Positions 1-9,544 of a DNA stretch of 64,000 bases are shown piece after piece. Each line of letters begins with the position of its first letter. Position 1 is the first letter of the stretch. The stretch is from Algoriphagus sp. AK58 (GTDB lineage: Bacteria > Bacteroidota > Bacteroidia > Cytophagales > Cyclobacteriaceae): contig NZ_QEIG01000019.1 in the NCBI RefSeq assembly GCF_014324365.1, positions 18,245 through 82,244 on the forward strand, in the 5' to 3' direction. The notes below the pieces were generated by a model, which searched no databases, was not told the origin of the DNA, and was given only the letters and a program-made list of their open reading frames with translations. The translations under genes were made by a program, and so were the position numbers.

Positions 1-141
1 AATGCAGCATTCTGGGGTCCTATGGCATGGACTGTAATATTTGGGCTAACCTTTGCCACGCTCATTACGTTAGTGATCGTACCAGTCATGTATTTGCTGG
101 CGGATAAGCTCGCCATGAGAATTCGAAAGATCAAAGCATGA
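1..141 (+). CDS. RND efflux permease, C-terminal fragment
   Basis: The window opens inside a gene; the reading frame from base 1 gives 46 residues and ends at TGA 139-141. The fragment is one hydrophobic helix (around FGLTFATLITLVIVPVMY) followed by a basic tail rich in Arg and Lys. This is how the last transmembrane helix of an RND (AcrB/CzcA-type) inner-membrane pump ends: the 'TLxVxPVxY' motif is shared with the complete pumps at 30935 and 45575. Substrate cannot be told from this piece. A rho-independent terminator follows directly, so it is the last gene of its operon. Confidence 0.8.
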   Translation, partial: NAAFWGPMAWTVIFGLTFATLITLVIVPVMYLLADKLAMRIRKIKA

Positions 142-167
142 TTGATTAAGGTTGGTGGTTTTTTTTG

Positions 168-209
168 AAAAAACCTCCGGAGCGTTGCTTCGGGGGTTTT
201 TGCTTTTTT
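168..209 (+). terminator. Rho-independent terminator after the RND fragment
   Basis: The arm AAAAACCTCCGGAG pairs with CTTCGGGGGTTTTT (two G-U pairs) around a five-base loop and is followed by a T-rich tract. It lies 27 bases after the stop of the RND fragment and before the NusG-like gene. Confidence 0.75.
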
Positions 210-263
210 GGGTGGATTACAAACTTCCATTTAGTATTTTCGCCTTCCCAAATACTTTGAGAG

Positions 264-785
264 ATGCATGAATTAAAATGGTATGTGATGTATACCGCGT
301 CACGTTCGGAGAAGAAAGTCGCAGATCGATTAAAAGAACGTGGTTGGGAAGTTTACCTACCTATTGTTGAGGAATTGAGGCAATGGTCCGACCGAAAGAA
401 AAAGGTTCAGAGGCCACTTTTTAATGGATATGTATTTGTCAAAACCCACCGTAATCAACTGTGGGAATGCCTACAAGTACCCGGTGCGGTTAAGTTTGTT
501 CATTTCTCCGGTCAACATGCGACCATCCGTGATGAAGAATTGGAGATGATTCAGAGGGTAGTCACTACGGGCGTGGCGGTGGAAACGGATGGCTCTGATA
601 TCGAGCCCGGGGAAAAAGTCAAAGTGATGGGTGGACCTCTTCAGGATATGGTAGGAGAGTGCATTGAAAAAGGGAATAAGGATTATTTCCTCATCCGTAT
701 TCCCGGGATTTACCAAAATATGCTCATCACTATTGAGAGAAAATATTTACAGGTGATGGGAAATCCTGATTCGGTAAAATTGTAA
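264..785 (+). CDS. UpxY/RfaH-like NusG-family transcription antiterminator
   Basis: A 173-residue NusG paralogue. The N-terminal NGN domain (about residues 5-105) has the family signature WYVMYTASRSEKKVADRL and the 'P(L)FNGYVFV' strand. A KOW-like domain follows (about 114-160, starting IEPGEKVKVMGG). Proteins of this type (UpxY in Bacteroides, RfaH, LoaP) ride on RNA polymerase and stop premature termination in long operons, usually capsule or exopolysaccharide clusters. Here it is alone: an RND operon ends upstream and a convergent barrel gene follows only 23 bases downstream, so no polysaccharide operon is next to it. Its target is therefore unknown. The housekeeping nusG would be expected elsewhere, next to ribosomal protein genes. 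Confidence 0.85.
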   Translation: MHELKWYVMYTASRSEKKVADRLKERGWEVYLPIVEELRQWSDRKKKVQRPLFNGYVFVKTHRNQLWECLQVPGAVKFVHFSGQHATIRDEELEMIQRVVTTGVAVETDGSDIEPGEKVKVMGGPLQDMVGECIEKGNKDYFLIRIPGIYQNMLITIERKYLQVMGNPDSVKL

Positions 786-808
786 CTACGGAAGTTGAAC
801 TTTTATCT

Positions 809-1513
809 CTATTCCCTTGGCTTGGGGACAAAATACCTTCTAAACACAATTTGAGCCTGGAAAAGGTGATCTCCGTAACGGTTATTCCCTACGTTTCCAT
901 CCAAATTGTCAGAAAATGTCCAAAGCATTGTCCCCTCTCCGGCAATGTCTGAGTATGGACCAAGTTTGTAACTCAATCCTGCCCTAACGGGCACATATCC
1001 TGTTGTTATGGACTGTTTGGTGGGTTCTTCTTCAGGATTGAAGGATTTAGTTTGTTGGGTGGTAATCTGCATCACTCCGAGTCCGGCTCCTCCATACAGG
1101 TTGAATTTACTTCTGTACATGTGATTGGAGAAGGGAATCAGATAAAAGCTGGGCATCATATCGAAATAAAAGGCCTGCCCCTTTGCCGTAAAGGAAGCAT
1201 TGTCAAAATACCATCTATCTCTTATCACAAAGGAAGGGTTTCCGCCGCTGCTGATCCATTGTGCTCCTGCCGTCGTTCGAAGTTCGGCCAATGGGCTAAG
1301 TTTTTTGGTCAATCCAAATGAAACTGAAGGCTTGATTGCAAAATTAAAATCCCTGTATTGCCCTCCGTTGTCCAAATAGGCAAAAGAAGGCCCAACTCCA
1401 ATGCTAAAAACATTGTCTCTTGAAATCCGCTCTTTATAAAAATTCTGAGCTTGGATAGGATTTTCCTTCCAGAGAAAGCAAAAGAAAGTAAGAAAGACCA
1501 ATAATGACTTCAT
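809..1513 (-). CDS. Secreted/outer-membrane beta-barrel protein, unknown function
   Basis: I start the gene at the Met before KSLLVFLTFF, because this gives a clean signal peptide with a cleavage site after PIQAQ; an earlier Met 10 codons upstream would bury it. The mature part is rich in alternating aromatic/Gly strands (GVGPSFAYLDNGG, LYGGAGLGVMQI, VPVRAGLSYKLG) and ends in an aromatic-rich strand, as in small Bacteroidota outer-membrane barrels (the 'outer membrane protein beta-barrel' group). No enzymatic motif is visible. It converges on the NusG-like gene. Function unknown; localisation is the only claim. Confidence 0.65.
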   Translation of the reverse strand: MKSLLVFLTFFCFLWKENPIQAQNFYKERISRDNVFSIGVGPSFAYLDNGGQYRDFNFAIKPSVSFGLTKKLSPLAELRTTAGAQWISSGGNPSFVIRDRWYFDNASFTAKGQAFYFDMMPSFYLIPFSNHMYRSKFNLYGGAGLGVMQITTQQTKSFNPEEEPTKQSITTGYVPVRAGLSYKLGPYSDIAGEGTMLWTFSDNLDGNVGNNRYGDHLFQAQIVFRRYFVPKPRE

Positions 1514-1620
1514 GGGATAAGTTTTCCAACAAAGGGTTTGCATTCTTTTACCGTCAGATTAGACAACAAATATGCCATAGCCGAAATTGGAATTGAGTAA
1601 ATAGTAATGAAAGCCCTGCT

Positions 1621-1809
1621 TTAGGCTCCTTCGAACGCTTTTTGGATGTCACTTTCGGTACTTCTAAGCTTCAATCTGCAGAGTTTTACCAATTCAGCCG
1701 CTTCTTTGACCAAGTCGGAGAGTTCGTCTACCGTTTTGTTGCCTTCTTCCAATTGGCTAAGAATCGACTCAAGGCGTTGCATGGCTTGGGTGTAGGTCAT
1801 TTCACTCAT
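1621..1809 (-). CDS. xseB: Exodeoxyribonuclease VII small subunit
   Basis: A 62-residue helical protein with the XseB pattern: MTYTQAMQRLESILSQLE, then an LxxxVKEAAELVKLCRLKL stretch. XseB forms a coiled hairpin and binds several copies to each XseA subunit to make ExoVII, a processive single-strand DNA exonuclease used in repair. Its start codon overlaps the xseA stop (ATGA, 1806-1809), showing translational coupling. It is the last gene of the leftward dapA-xseA-xseB unit. Confidence 0.92.
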   Translation of the reverse strand: MSEMTYTQAMQRLESILSQLEEGNKTVDELSDLVKEAAELVKLCRLKLRSTESDIQKAFEGA

Positions 1810-3113
1810 TTTTCTTCAATTTGGGTAATGGTGCTGCTGATTTTTTGGGCAAAAGTATGGGTAAGCAAGGTATCACCTGGAGAGAGGTTTACCAGATGAA
1901 CTGGTTTTCCTTGAGATTCTGTTCGGGTGTAGCCTTTTTTCAACAGGACTTCAGGGTCCATTTGTTTGATGACCTGTTCCAAATGATCCAGCTTGCCTGC
2001 CTGAACTTCCACAAATCGACCCAAAGTTTTCTTTAGGTTTTTCTCCAGACTATCCAAAGCTATTGATTCCATTCGAATCAAGTTTCGGCAGGCTTGTTCG
2101 GTTTGTCTTCCCAAGGTTTTGACTCTTTCACTTTCCAAAGAAAGCCTGTGTACTGCCAAAGCCTTGGTGCGGAGGGAAAAGTGCTGGATTTTACTGTCCT
2201 CTTCCTTGATTCGGAATTGGGTAGTCCGATCCAGGCGCTGAAGAATTAGTCCAAGATTCTCTTCAAACTCCCGGAATCCGGAAAGTAGAAACTCCGCTAC
2301 GGCTGTGGGGGTTTTTAGCCGGGTATGCGCCACCAAATCCGCTACGGTTTCGTCTCTTTCGTGCCCTATTCCGGTAAAAACTGGCAATGGGAAATTGGCG
2401 ATTTTTGCCCCCAATCGGTAATCATCAAAGCAGTCAAGGTCCAATTGGGCGCCTCCTCCCCGGATAATAACCACTGCCTCTAGGCCTTGCTGGGTAATCT
2501 GACTCTCTACCTGCTCAAGGGCAAAAATCAAGCTTGAAACCGCTTCATTTCCCTGCATTAGTGAGTTGAATAGCTGATGGTAAACCTGATAGCCGTAGGG
2601 ATTATTTTCCAGTTGATTGACAAAGTCCCCGTATCCCGCAGCGGTAGCGCTGGAGATCACTGCGATTCGTTGCACCACAGGAGGGAGTTCAAATCTGCCA
2701 TTTAGCCGAATCAATCCCTCTCGGGTCAGCCGATCGATGGTTTCCTGCCGGAGCCTTGCCCGCTCGCCCAGGGAGAAGGAGGGATCGATGTCCTTCACAT
2801 TGATGCTCATCCCATACACAGAGTGAAAGCCCACCGAGATCTGGGCCAGGACTTTCATCCCATTTTTGAGAGAGGTTCCGGTGATATTTTCAAATTTGGC
2901 AGCAACCGAGCGGTAGTTAAATTGCCAGAGGTTGGCCTTGATTTTGGCCAAAACCTGATTTCCCTGCTTTTCCACCAGCTCAAAGTAAGCGTGTCCCTGA
3001 GGAGCTACTCTGAAGTCAGCCATTTCTCCCACTACCCAATACACCGGCTCAAGTTCACTTTCAAGAACGAGCTTGATTTTTTCAGTGAGTTGGGAGATGG
3101 ATAGCGGATTCAT
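1806..3113 (-). CDS. xseA: Exodeoxyribonuclease VII large subunit
   Basis: A 435-residue XseA of normal length. It has an N-terminal OB-fold DNA-binding domain (residues about 8-105, with the AYFELVEKQGNQ strand), then the catalytic domain with the conserved GGGAQLDLDCFDDY and GIGHERDET motifs (about residues 218-260), and a long coiled-coil region before the C-terminal strand around KGYTRTESQGK. Together with XseB it degrades single-stranded DNA in both directions. The dapA stop lies only five bases upstream, and xseB overlaps its end. Confidence 0.95.
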   Translation of the reverse strand: MNPLSISQLTEKIKLVLESELEPVYWVVGEMADFRVAPQGHAYFELVEKQGNQVLAKIKANLWQFNYRSVAAKFENITGTSLKNGMKVLAQISVGFHSVYGMSINVKDIDPSFSLGERARLRQETIDRLTREGLIRLNGRFELPPVVQRIAVISSATAAGYGDFVNQLENNPYGYQVYHQLFNSLMQGNEAVSSLIFALEQVESQITQQGLEAVVIIRGGGAQLDLDCFDDYRLGAKIANFPLPVFTGIGHERDETVADLVAHTRLKTPTAVAEFLLSGFREFEENLGLILQRLDRTTQFRIKEEDSKIQHFSLRTKALAVHRLSLESERVKTLGRQTEQACRNLIRMESIALDSLEKNLKKTLGRFVEVQAGKLDHLEQVIKQMDPEVLLKKGYTRTESQGKPVHLVNLSPGDTLLTHTFAQKISSTITQIEEK

Positions 3114-3118
3114 CCGAT

Positions 3119-3979
3119 TTACTTTTGGTAAGCCGCTTTGATCTGATTGCTGAGTTCCAAGCTTGCACGAAGCATAGGCAGTCTGACTTGGTCACTGCTG
3201 ATGATTCCCATGTGCAGAAGCAAGTTTTTGATGCCCACCGGATTGCCTTCCAAATACATGAGTGAGTTCAATTCCAGCAATGAAAAAGTCGCTTCCAATG
3301 CGGAGGAGTGATCTCCGTGAGTGAGGGTCTTGAACGTCAAAGGAAATGCATTGGCAAGTACGGAGATGACACCGCTCCCGCCTACACTCATCAGGGCCTT
3401 GGTCATCAGATCATCGCCTGAGAGCAAAAGAAAATCCTTAGGCATTCCAGCGGCGATTTGCATGCATTGCTCAAGATTTCCGCTGGCCTCCTTCATCCCG
3501 ATGATATTGGGGTGATGGGAAAGTTTCAGGGTGGTGGCAGCACTCATATTGGACATGGTACGGCCAGGAATATTATAAAGTACCACCGGCACAGGAGATG
3601 CGTCCGCGATCGCGGTGTAGTGGGCGATGATCCCGGCTTGACTGGGCTTATTGTAATAGGGACTGACTGAAAGGATAGCCGCCACTCCGTAAAAATCCGT
3701 GGATTCGATCTCATCCAATACCGCTTGGGTGTTGTTGCCACCGATTCCCAGCATCACCGGAACCCGGCCGTCATTGTATTCCAGGCAGGCTTTCAACACC
3801 TGTTTTTTCTCGGCGGAAGTCAAGGTGGCAGCTTCACCGGTGGTGCCAAGGACCACCAAGTAATCCACCCCGCCCGAAACTACATGGTCGATCAAGCGCT
3901 TGAGACTGTCGAAGTCAATGCTGTGATCGTCATGAAAAGGAGTAATCAGTGCGACTCCGGTGCCTTTGAATGCGTTCAT
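3119..3979 (-). CDS. dapA: 4-hydroxy-tetrahydrodipicolinate synthase
   Basis: A 286-residue TIM barrel of the DapA/NanA family. The Schiff-base lysine is Lys163 in GMKEASGN, the catalytic tyrosine Tyr135 in LYNIPGRT, and the substrate loop GTTGEAATL lies at about 45-53. It condenses pyruvate with aspartate semialdehyde, the committed step to lysine and diaminopimelate for peptidoglycan. The GTTGEA and NIPGR motifs fit DapA better than N-acetylneuraminate lyase. First gene of the dapA-xseA-xseB unit; a good -7 box lies about 22 bases upstream of the start. Confidence 0.93.
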   Translation of the reverse strand: MNAFKGTGVALITPFHDDHSIDFDSLKRLIDHVVSGGVDYLVVLGTTGEAATLTSAEKKQVLKACLEYNDGRVPVMLGIGGNNTQAVLDEIESTDFYGVAAILSVSPYYNKPSQAGIIAHYTAIADASPVPVVLYNIPGRTMSNMSAATTLKLSHHPNIIGMKEASGNLEQCMQIAAGMPKDFLLLSGDDLMTKALMSVGGSGVISVLANAFPLTFKTLTHGDHSSALEATFSLLELNSLMYLEGNPVGIKNLLLHMGIISSDQVRLPMLRASLELSNQIKAAYQK

Positions 3980-4312
3980 GGTTTTAGATTTGATAGGGCT
4001 GCAAAGATACGGGCTTCCCTGGTTTTTCAGGGCCGTTCAAAGAAAAATATGGGTTTAGTGCGTTTAAAGTGGGTTTTGATCGATTATTGGTTTCCTTCCC
4101 TTCCCGGAAAAGCTTCAAACTCGGTGGAGGAGCGATGTTGAGGTCACTTTGAATTATTGATAAAGAAACGGATAATAAGAAATGATAATTTCTTGGGTCT
4201 AAAAGTCGGAAGCTTTTGGGTTGAACATGATATTTTAAAAGGTTTTTGATTTCATGAAAAACAGATTGCTTTTTTAGTCTAAATTCAGGGTTCGCTTCCA
4301 ATAGACCAACCC
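3980..4312. other. Divergent intergenic region dapA / CBS-domain gene
   Basis: 333 bases between divergently read genes. Apart from the dapA -7 box at 4002-4009 and a small AT-rich hairpin near 4178-4195 (AAGAAAT/ATTTCTT), I see no gene, repeat or recognisable operator. It must hold the promoter for the rightward gene. Confidence 0.4.
4002..4009 (-). promoter_or_regulatory. Candidate -7 box of dapA-xseAB (TATCTTTG)
   Basis: Read on the minus strand, TATCTTTG matches the Bacteroidota -7 consensus TAnnTTTG exactly and is followed by GCAG. It lies 22 bases before the dapA start codon. No convincing TTTG -33 box is visible, which is common in this phylum. Confidence 0.5.
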
Positions 4313-5584
4313 GTGGAAATCCTGATTATCCTTCTTCTTGTTTTGCTAAACGGCATCTTTGCCATGTCCGAACTCTCTCTGGTTTCTTCCAGGAAGTTTA
4401 AGTTGGAAAGTTTTAAAAAACAGGGCAAATCCGGGGCTAAGGCGGCATTGGAGCTGTCTGAAAACCCCACCAAACTCTTGTCCACCGTCCAAATCGGTAT
4501 CACCCTCATTGGTGTCATGCTGGGGGTGTATGGTGGGGAAAATCTTACCGATGACCTCAATCTGATGATACAAAAGGTGCCTTTTTTGGCACCCTATTCC
4601 AATACTTTGGCGGTGGGCTTGGTGGTATTGGTGATTACCTACCTATCCATTGTCTTAGGGGAATTGTTTCCAAAGCGATTGGGAATGACTTTTCCCGAGT
4701 CGATTGCCTTAATCGTGTCCAAGCCGATGATGCTGCTATCCAAAATCACCAGTCCATTTGTTTGGCTTCTGTCGGTTTCCAACGATTTTTTGCTTTGGGT
4801 TTTTGGAATCAAGAGGACCTCTGAAAGTAAGATTTCTGAGGAAGAGCTAAAAGCACTGATCAAAGAAAGTGCAGAAGGAGGGGAGATCATGGATATCGAG
4901 CAGGACATTGTGGAGCGGGTGTTTGAACTGGGAGACCGGAGAATCAACACCTTGCTGACTCATCGAGGGGAGTTGGTATTCTTCGATGTAGAAGACACGG
5001 AGGAAATTGTCAGACAGAAGATCAGCAAAGAGAAGCATTCCGCCTACCCCTTGTGCAAAGACGGGGACCTGGATGATATCGTCGGGATTGTGTTAGTCAA
5101 AGATCTGTTTGATGCCCGGCTTCAGGAAGGGTTTGACCTGCGAAAAATCGCGAAAACCCCACTTTTTTTGAATGAAAGCATGTTTGCCTATCAAGCTCTG
5201 GAACTATTCAAAGCCAAGAAATTACACTACGGATTGGTCATTGATGAGTATGGAGTCACGGTGGGGATTGTGACCATGGACGACGTGGTGGATGCCTTGG
5301 TTGGTGACTCCACCGAACTTGATCAAAATGAATATCAGATCGTTCAGCGGGATGAAGATTCTTGGCTGGTGGACGGGCAGTATTCGATCATCGATTTTGA
5401 AAAGTATTTTGACCTGGAGATCTCTCCCAAAAGCAAAAGCTTTACCACACTGGCTGGATTGATCCTGTACAAAAGCGCCTACATTCCCAATGTGGGAGAT
5501 TCGGTGATTGTCCAAAATCTCAAGCTTGAGGTCGTAGATAAGGATGGTCAGCGCATAGATAAGGTGCTGGTGACCAAGGTTTAA
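4313..5584 (+). CDS. CorC/HlyC-type (CNNM) CBS-domain membrane protein
   Basis: 423 residues starting at GTG (EILIILLLVLLNGIFAMSE is the expected family N-terminus). Order: DUF21/CNNM membrane domain with three to four helices (about 1-180, including the E-L-S-L-V-SSRKFKLE motif), paired CBS domains (about 200-330, TLLTHRGELVFFD and YGLVIDEYGVTVGIVTMDDVVDALVGD), and the C-terminal CorC_HlyC transporter-associated domain (about 340-423). Family members take part in Mg2+/Co2+ efflux or Na+-coupled Mg2+ transport; some are annotated as hemolysins without evidence. Single-gene unit convergent with ligA. Confidence 0.88.
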   Translation: MEILIILLLVLLNGIFAMSELSLVSSRKFKLESFKKQGKSGAKAALELSENPTKLLSTVQIGITLIGVMLGVYGGENLTDDLNLMIQKVPFLAPYSNTLAVGLVVLVITYLSIVLGELFPKRLGMTFPESIALIVSKPMMLLSKITSPFVWLLSVSNDFLLWVFGIKRTSESKISEEELKALIKESAEGGEIMDIEQDIVERVFELGDRRINTLLTHRGELVFFDVEDTEEIVRQKISKEKHSAYPLCKDGDLDDIVGIVLVKDLFDARLQEGFDLRKIAKTPLFLNESMFAYQALELFKAKKLHYGLVIDEYGVTVGIVTMDDVVDALVGDSTELDQNEYQIVQRDEDSWLVDGQYSIIDFEKYFDLEISPKSKSFTTLAGLILYKSAYIPNVGDSVIVQNLKLEVVDKDGQRIDKVLVTKV

Positions 5585-5612
5585 TCTGCATGATTTAATT
5601 CCACATTCGAAG

Positions 5613-5682
5613 TTCGAAGTTCGATATTCGCTATTCAAAATTTTTAATGTTGAATAGCGAACCTCGAATAATGAATGTTGAA
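5613..5682. repeat. Imperfect inverted repeat downstream of the CBS-domain gene
   Basis: A decayed hairpin: TCGCTATTCAA on one side and TTGAATAGCGA on the other, flanked by repeated GAAGTTCGA words. It sits in the convergent space between the CBS-domain gene and ligA and may help termination, but there is no U-tract. Confidence 0.4.
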
Positions 5683-5754
5683 TTCCATTCTACTGCTAGA
5701 GCGAGTATCCCCACTCACGATCTCCTAAATCATAGATTGGTTCAGTAATTTGAC

Positions 5755-5787
5755 AACTTTTCCAAAGTTTGGAACTTTGGAAAAGTT
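5755..5787. repeat. Perfect 15-bp hairpin between convergent genes
   Basis: AACTTTTCCAAAGTT and AACTTTGGAAAAGTT are exact reverse complements around a TGG loop. It lies between the ends of the rightward CBS-domain gene and leftward ligA, and could act as a bidirectional terminator or be a member of a palindromic repeat family. The following 5790-5860 bases are a degenerate CTTGATACTT-type repeat. Confidence 0.6.
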
Positions 5788-5860
5788 TTGGTCTTCCTTA
5801 GTTCTTGATACTTGTGTCTGGTATCTTGATACTTACGTCTTGCCTCTTGCTTCTATTTTC

Positions 5861-8326
<2,466 letters not shown>

Positions 8327-8336
8327 TTAGGTGGGG

Positions 8337-8344
8337 TAAAGTTA
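8337..8344 (-). promoter_or_regulatory. Possible -7 box of ligA (TAACTTTA)
   Basis: On the minus strand TAACTTTA matches TAnnTTTG at seven of eight positions and lies 22 bases before the ligA start, the same distance as the dapA box. Single mismatch and no -33 box, so tentative. Confidence 0.35.
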
Positions 8345-8397
8345 ACCGAATGAGGCTTGGATTTGAAAATTGGGGAATAGCTTTTTGAGGGATGTCT

Positions 8398-8782
8398 TTT
8401 TCGCGTTGTTGGAGGTTGTCGGGTTGTCTGCTTCGCGTTGTCGGGTTGTCCAAGTTTTGTGGTTGTCAAGGTTGTCCAGTTGTCTAGGTTGTAGGATTAT
8501 CAAGTTGTGTGCTTCGCGTTTTACAGTTGTAATGTTCTCAAGTGATTAAGTGGTAAAGGTTCGTTGATAACGAGACAACTCCGACAACAGCTTTAGCGGA
8601 AAACACTGACGACAAGATTTTCAACCAATAGCAACAGCGTAAACTGTGACAACGAGACAACTCCGACAACAGCTTTAGCGGACAACCAGACAACACTGAC
8701 GGTAAGATTTTCAACCAAAAGCATCAGCGTAAACTGTGACAACGAGACAACTCCGACAACAGCTTCAGCGGAAAACATGACA
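8398..8782. repeat. GTTGTC/GACAAC repeat block
   Basis: Most of the 498 bases between ligA and the TetR gene is repeats. From about 8398 to 8530 the plus strand carries many GTTGTC words. From 8571 to 8782 it carries the complementary GACAAC words in a tandem array: CGAGACAACTCCGACAACAG recurs at 8571, 8653 and 8743 (spacings 82 and 90), the last copy incomplete. The two halves could pair with each other. The array ends at the TetR promoter. An apparent reading frame across it on the minus strand is only translated repeat. Confidence 0.75.
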
Positions 8783-8797
8783 ACCCGATGCCTTGAT

Positions 8798-8805
8798 TAT
8801 CTTTG
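8798..8805 (+). promoter_or_regulatory. Candidate -7 box of the TetR gene (TATCTTTG)
   Basis: Perfect TAnnTTTG match, followed by CCCC and the ATG at 8813, so any transcript would have a very short leader. The region where a -33 box would lie is the last, truncated copy of the GACAAC repeat. Confidence 0.5.
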
Positions 8806-8812
8806 CCCCACT

Positions 8813-9445
8813 ATGAGTAAAAAACTGGGATTAGAAGGAAAAATACTGGATGTCGCCTATCGGCATTTCCTCCAAAAGGGCTATCGGCAGACCACCATGG
8901 ACGATATTGCCCTGGATTTGGGAATGAGTAAAAAGACGCTGTATAAGTATTTTCCGGGAAAGCTGGATTTGCTCGCCGCTTCCTTTGAAGTGCTCAAAAC
9001 CAAGATGACCGCAAAAGTGGAGGCAATTCTGGATAACCGTCACCTTTCTTTTCCACTCAAGCTCAAATCTTCCCTCACCGTGATTGCCACACATTTGGCA
9101 CCGATTAATCCTGAACTTTTCGAAGATCTGAGAGAGCATGCCCCAGAGATCTGGACAGCCATGACCGAGTACATCAATGAGTCAGCTTACTCACGCTTCG
9201 CTAAGCTCATCGAGCAAGGGATCGCTCAGGGATTGGTCAATCCCAGAATCAATGTCAGTCTCATCGTGATGCTCTACGCAGCGGCCGTGCAGTCACTCTT
9301 GGACCCGAAGTTTTATGGTCAGTTTCCCGAAGCCATTCAAAAAGGAATGAAGATTCCTCCATCGGATATCTATGATCAAGCCATCAGCATCATTTACAAT
9401 GGCATTCTGACCGAGGAAGCCCGCAATGAATTTATCAACGCCTAG
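8813..9445 (+). CDS. TetR/AcrR-family transcriptional regulator
   Basis: 210 residues from the ATG at 8813; the open frame reaches back to 8777, but the -7 box at 8798-8805 lies inside that extension and MSKKLGLEGKILDVAYRHF is the normal TetR start. The N-terminal helix-turn-helix is clear (about residues 25-48: YRQTTMDDIALDLGMSKKTLYKYF). The rest is a helical ligand-binding domain of TetR type. Ligand and targets unknown; the genes on both sides (ligA, metG) are housekeeping, so it probably acts on itself or on distant efflux genes. Confidence 0.85.
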   Translation: MSKKLGLEGKILDVAYRHFLQKGYRQTTMDDIALDLGMSKKTLYKYFPGKLDLLAASFEVLKTKMTAKVEAILDNRHLSFPLKLKSSLTVIATHLAPINPELFEDLREHAPEIWTAMTEYINESAYSRFAKLIEQGIAQGLVNPRINVSLIVMLYAAAVQSLLDPKFYGQFPEAIQKGMKIPPSDIYDQAISIIYNGILTEEARNEFINA

Positions 9446-9544
9446 CCTCTCCTTCGGTCGATTTCTCTATCTTTGGAGCCAATTTTAGTGGTCAGAGTAA
9501 GGTCCTCTTCGGTCTTCTGTCTCCGATCTTCCATCTAATTAAAC
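9446..9544 (+). repeat. Degenerate TCTTCGGTCTTC repeat upstream of metG
   Basis: Runs of TC(C/T)TTCGGTC and GTCTTCTGTCTCCGATCTTCC resemble the block upstream of ackA (61056-61176). No promoter box is obvious inside. Confidence 0.4.

Noticed and set aside
8593..8778. Minus-strand frame of 61 codons upstream of the TetR gene
   Set aside because: It is the translation of the 82-90-base tandem repeat; its protein is itself a repeat and has no start signal.
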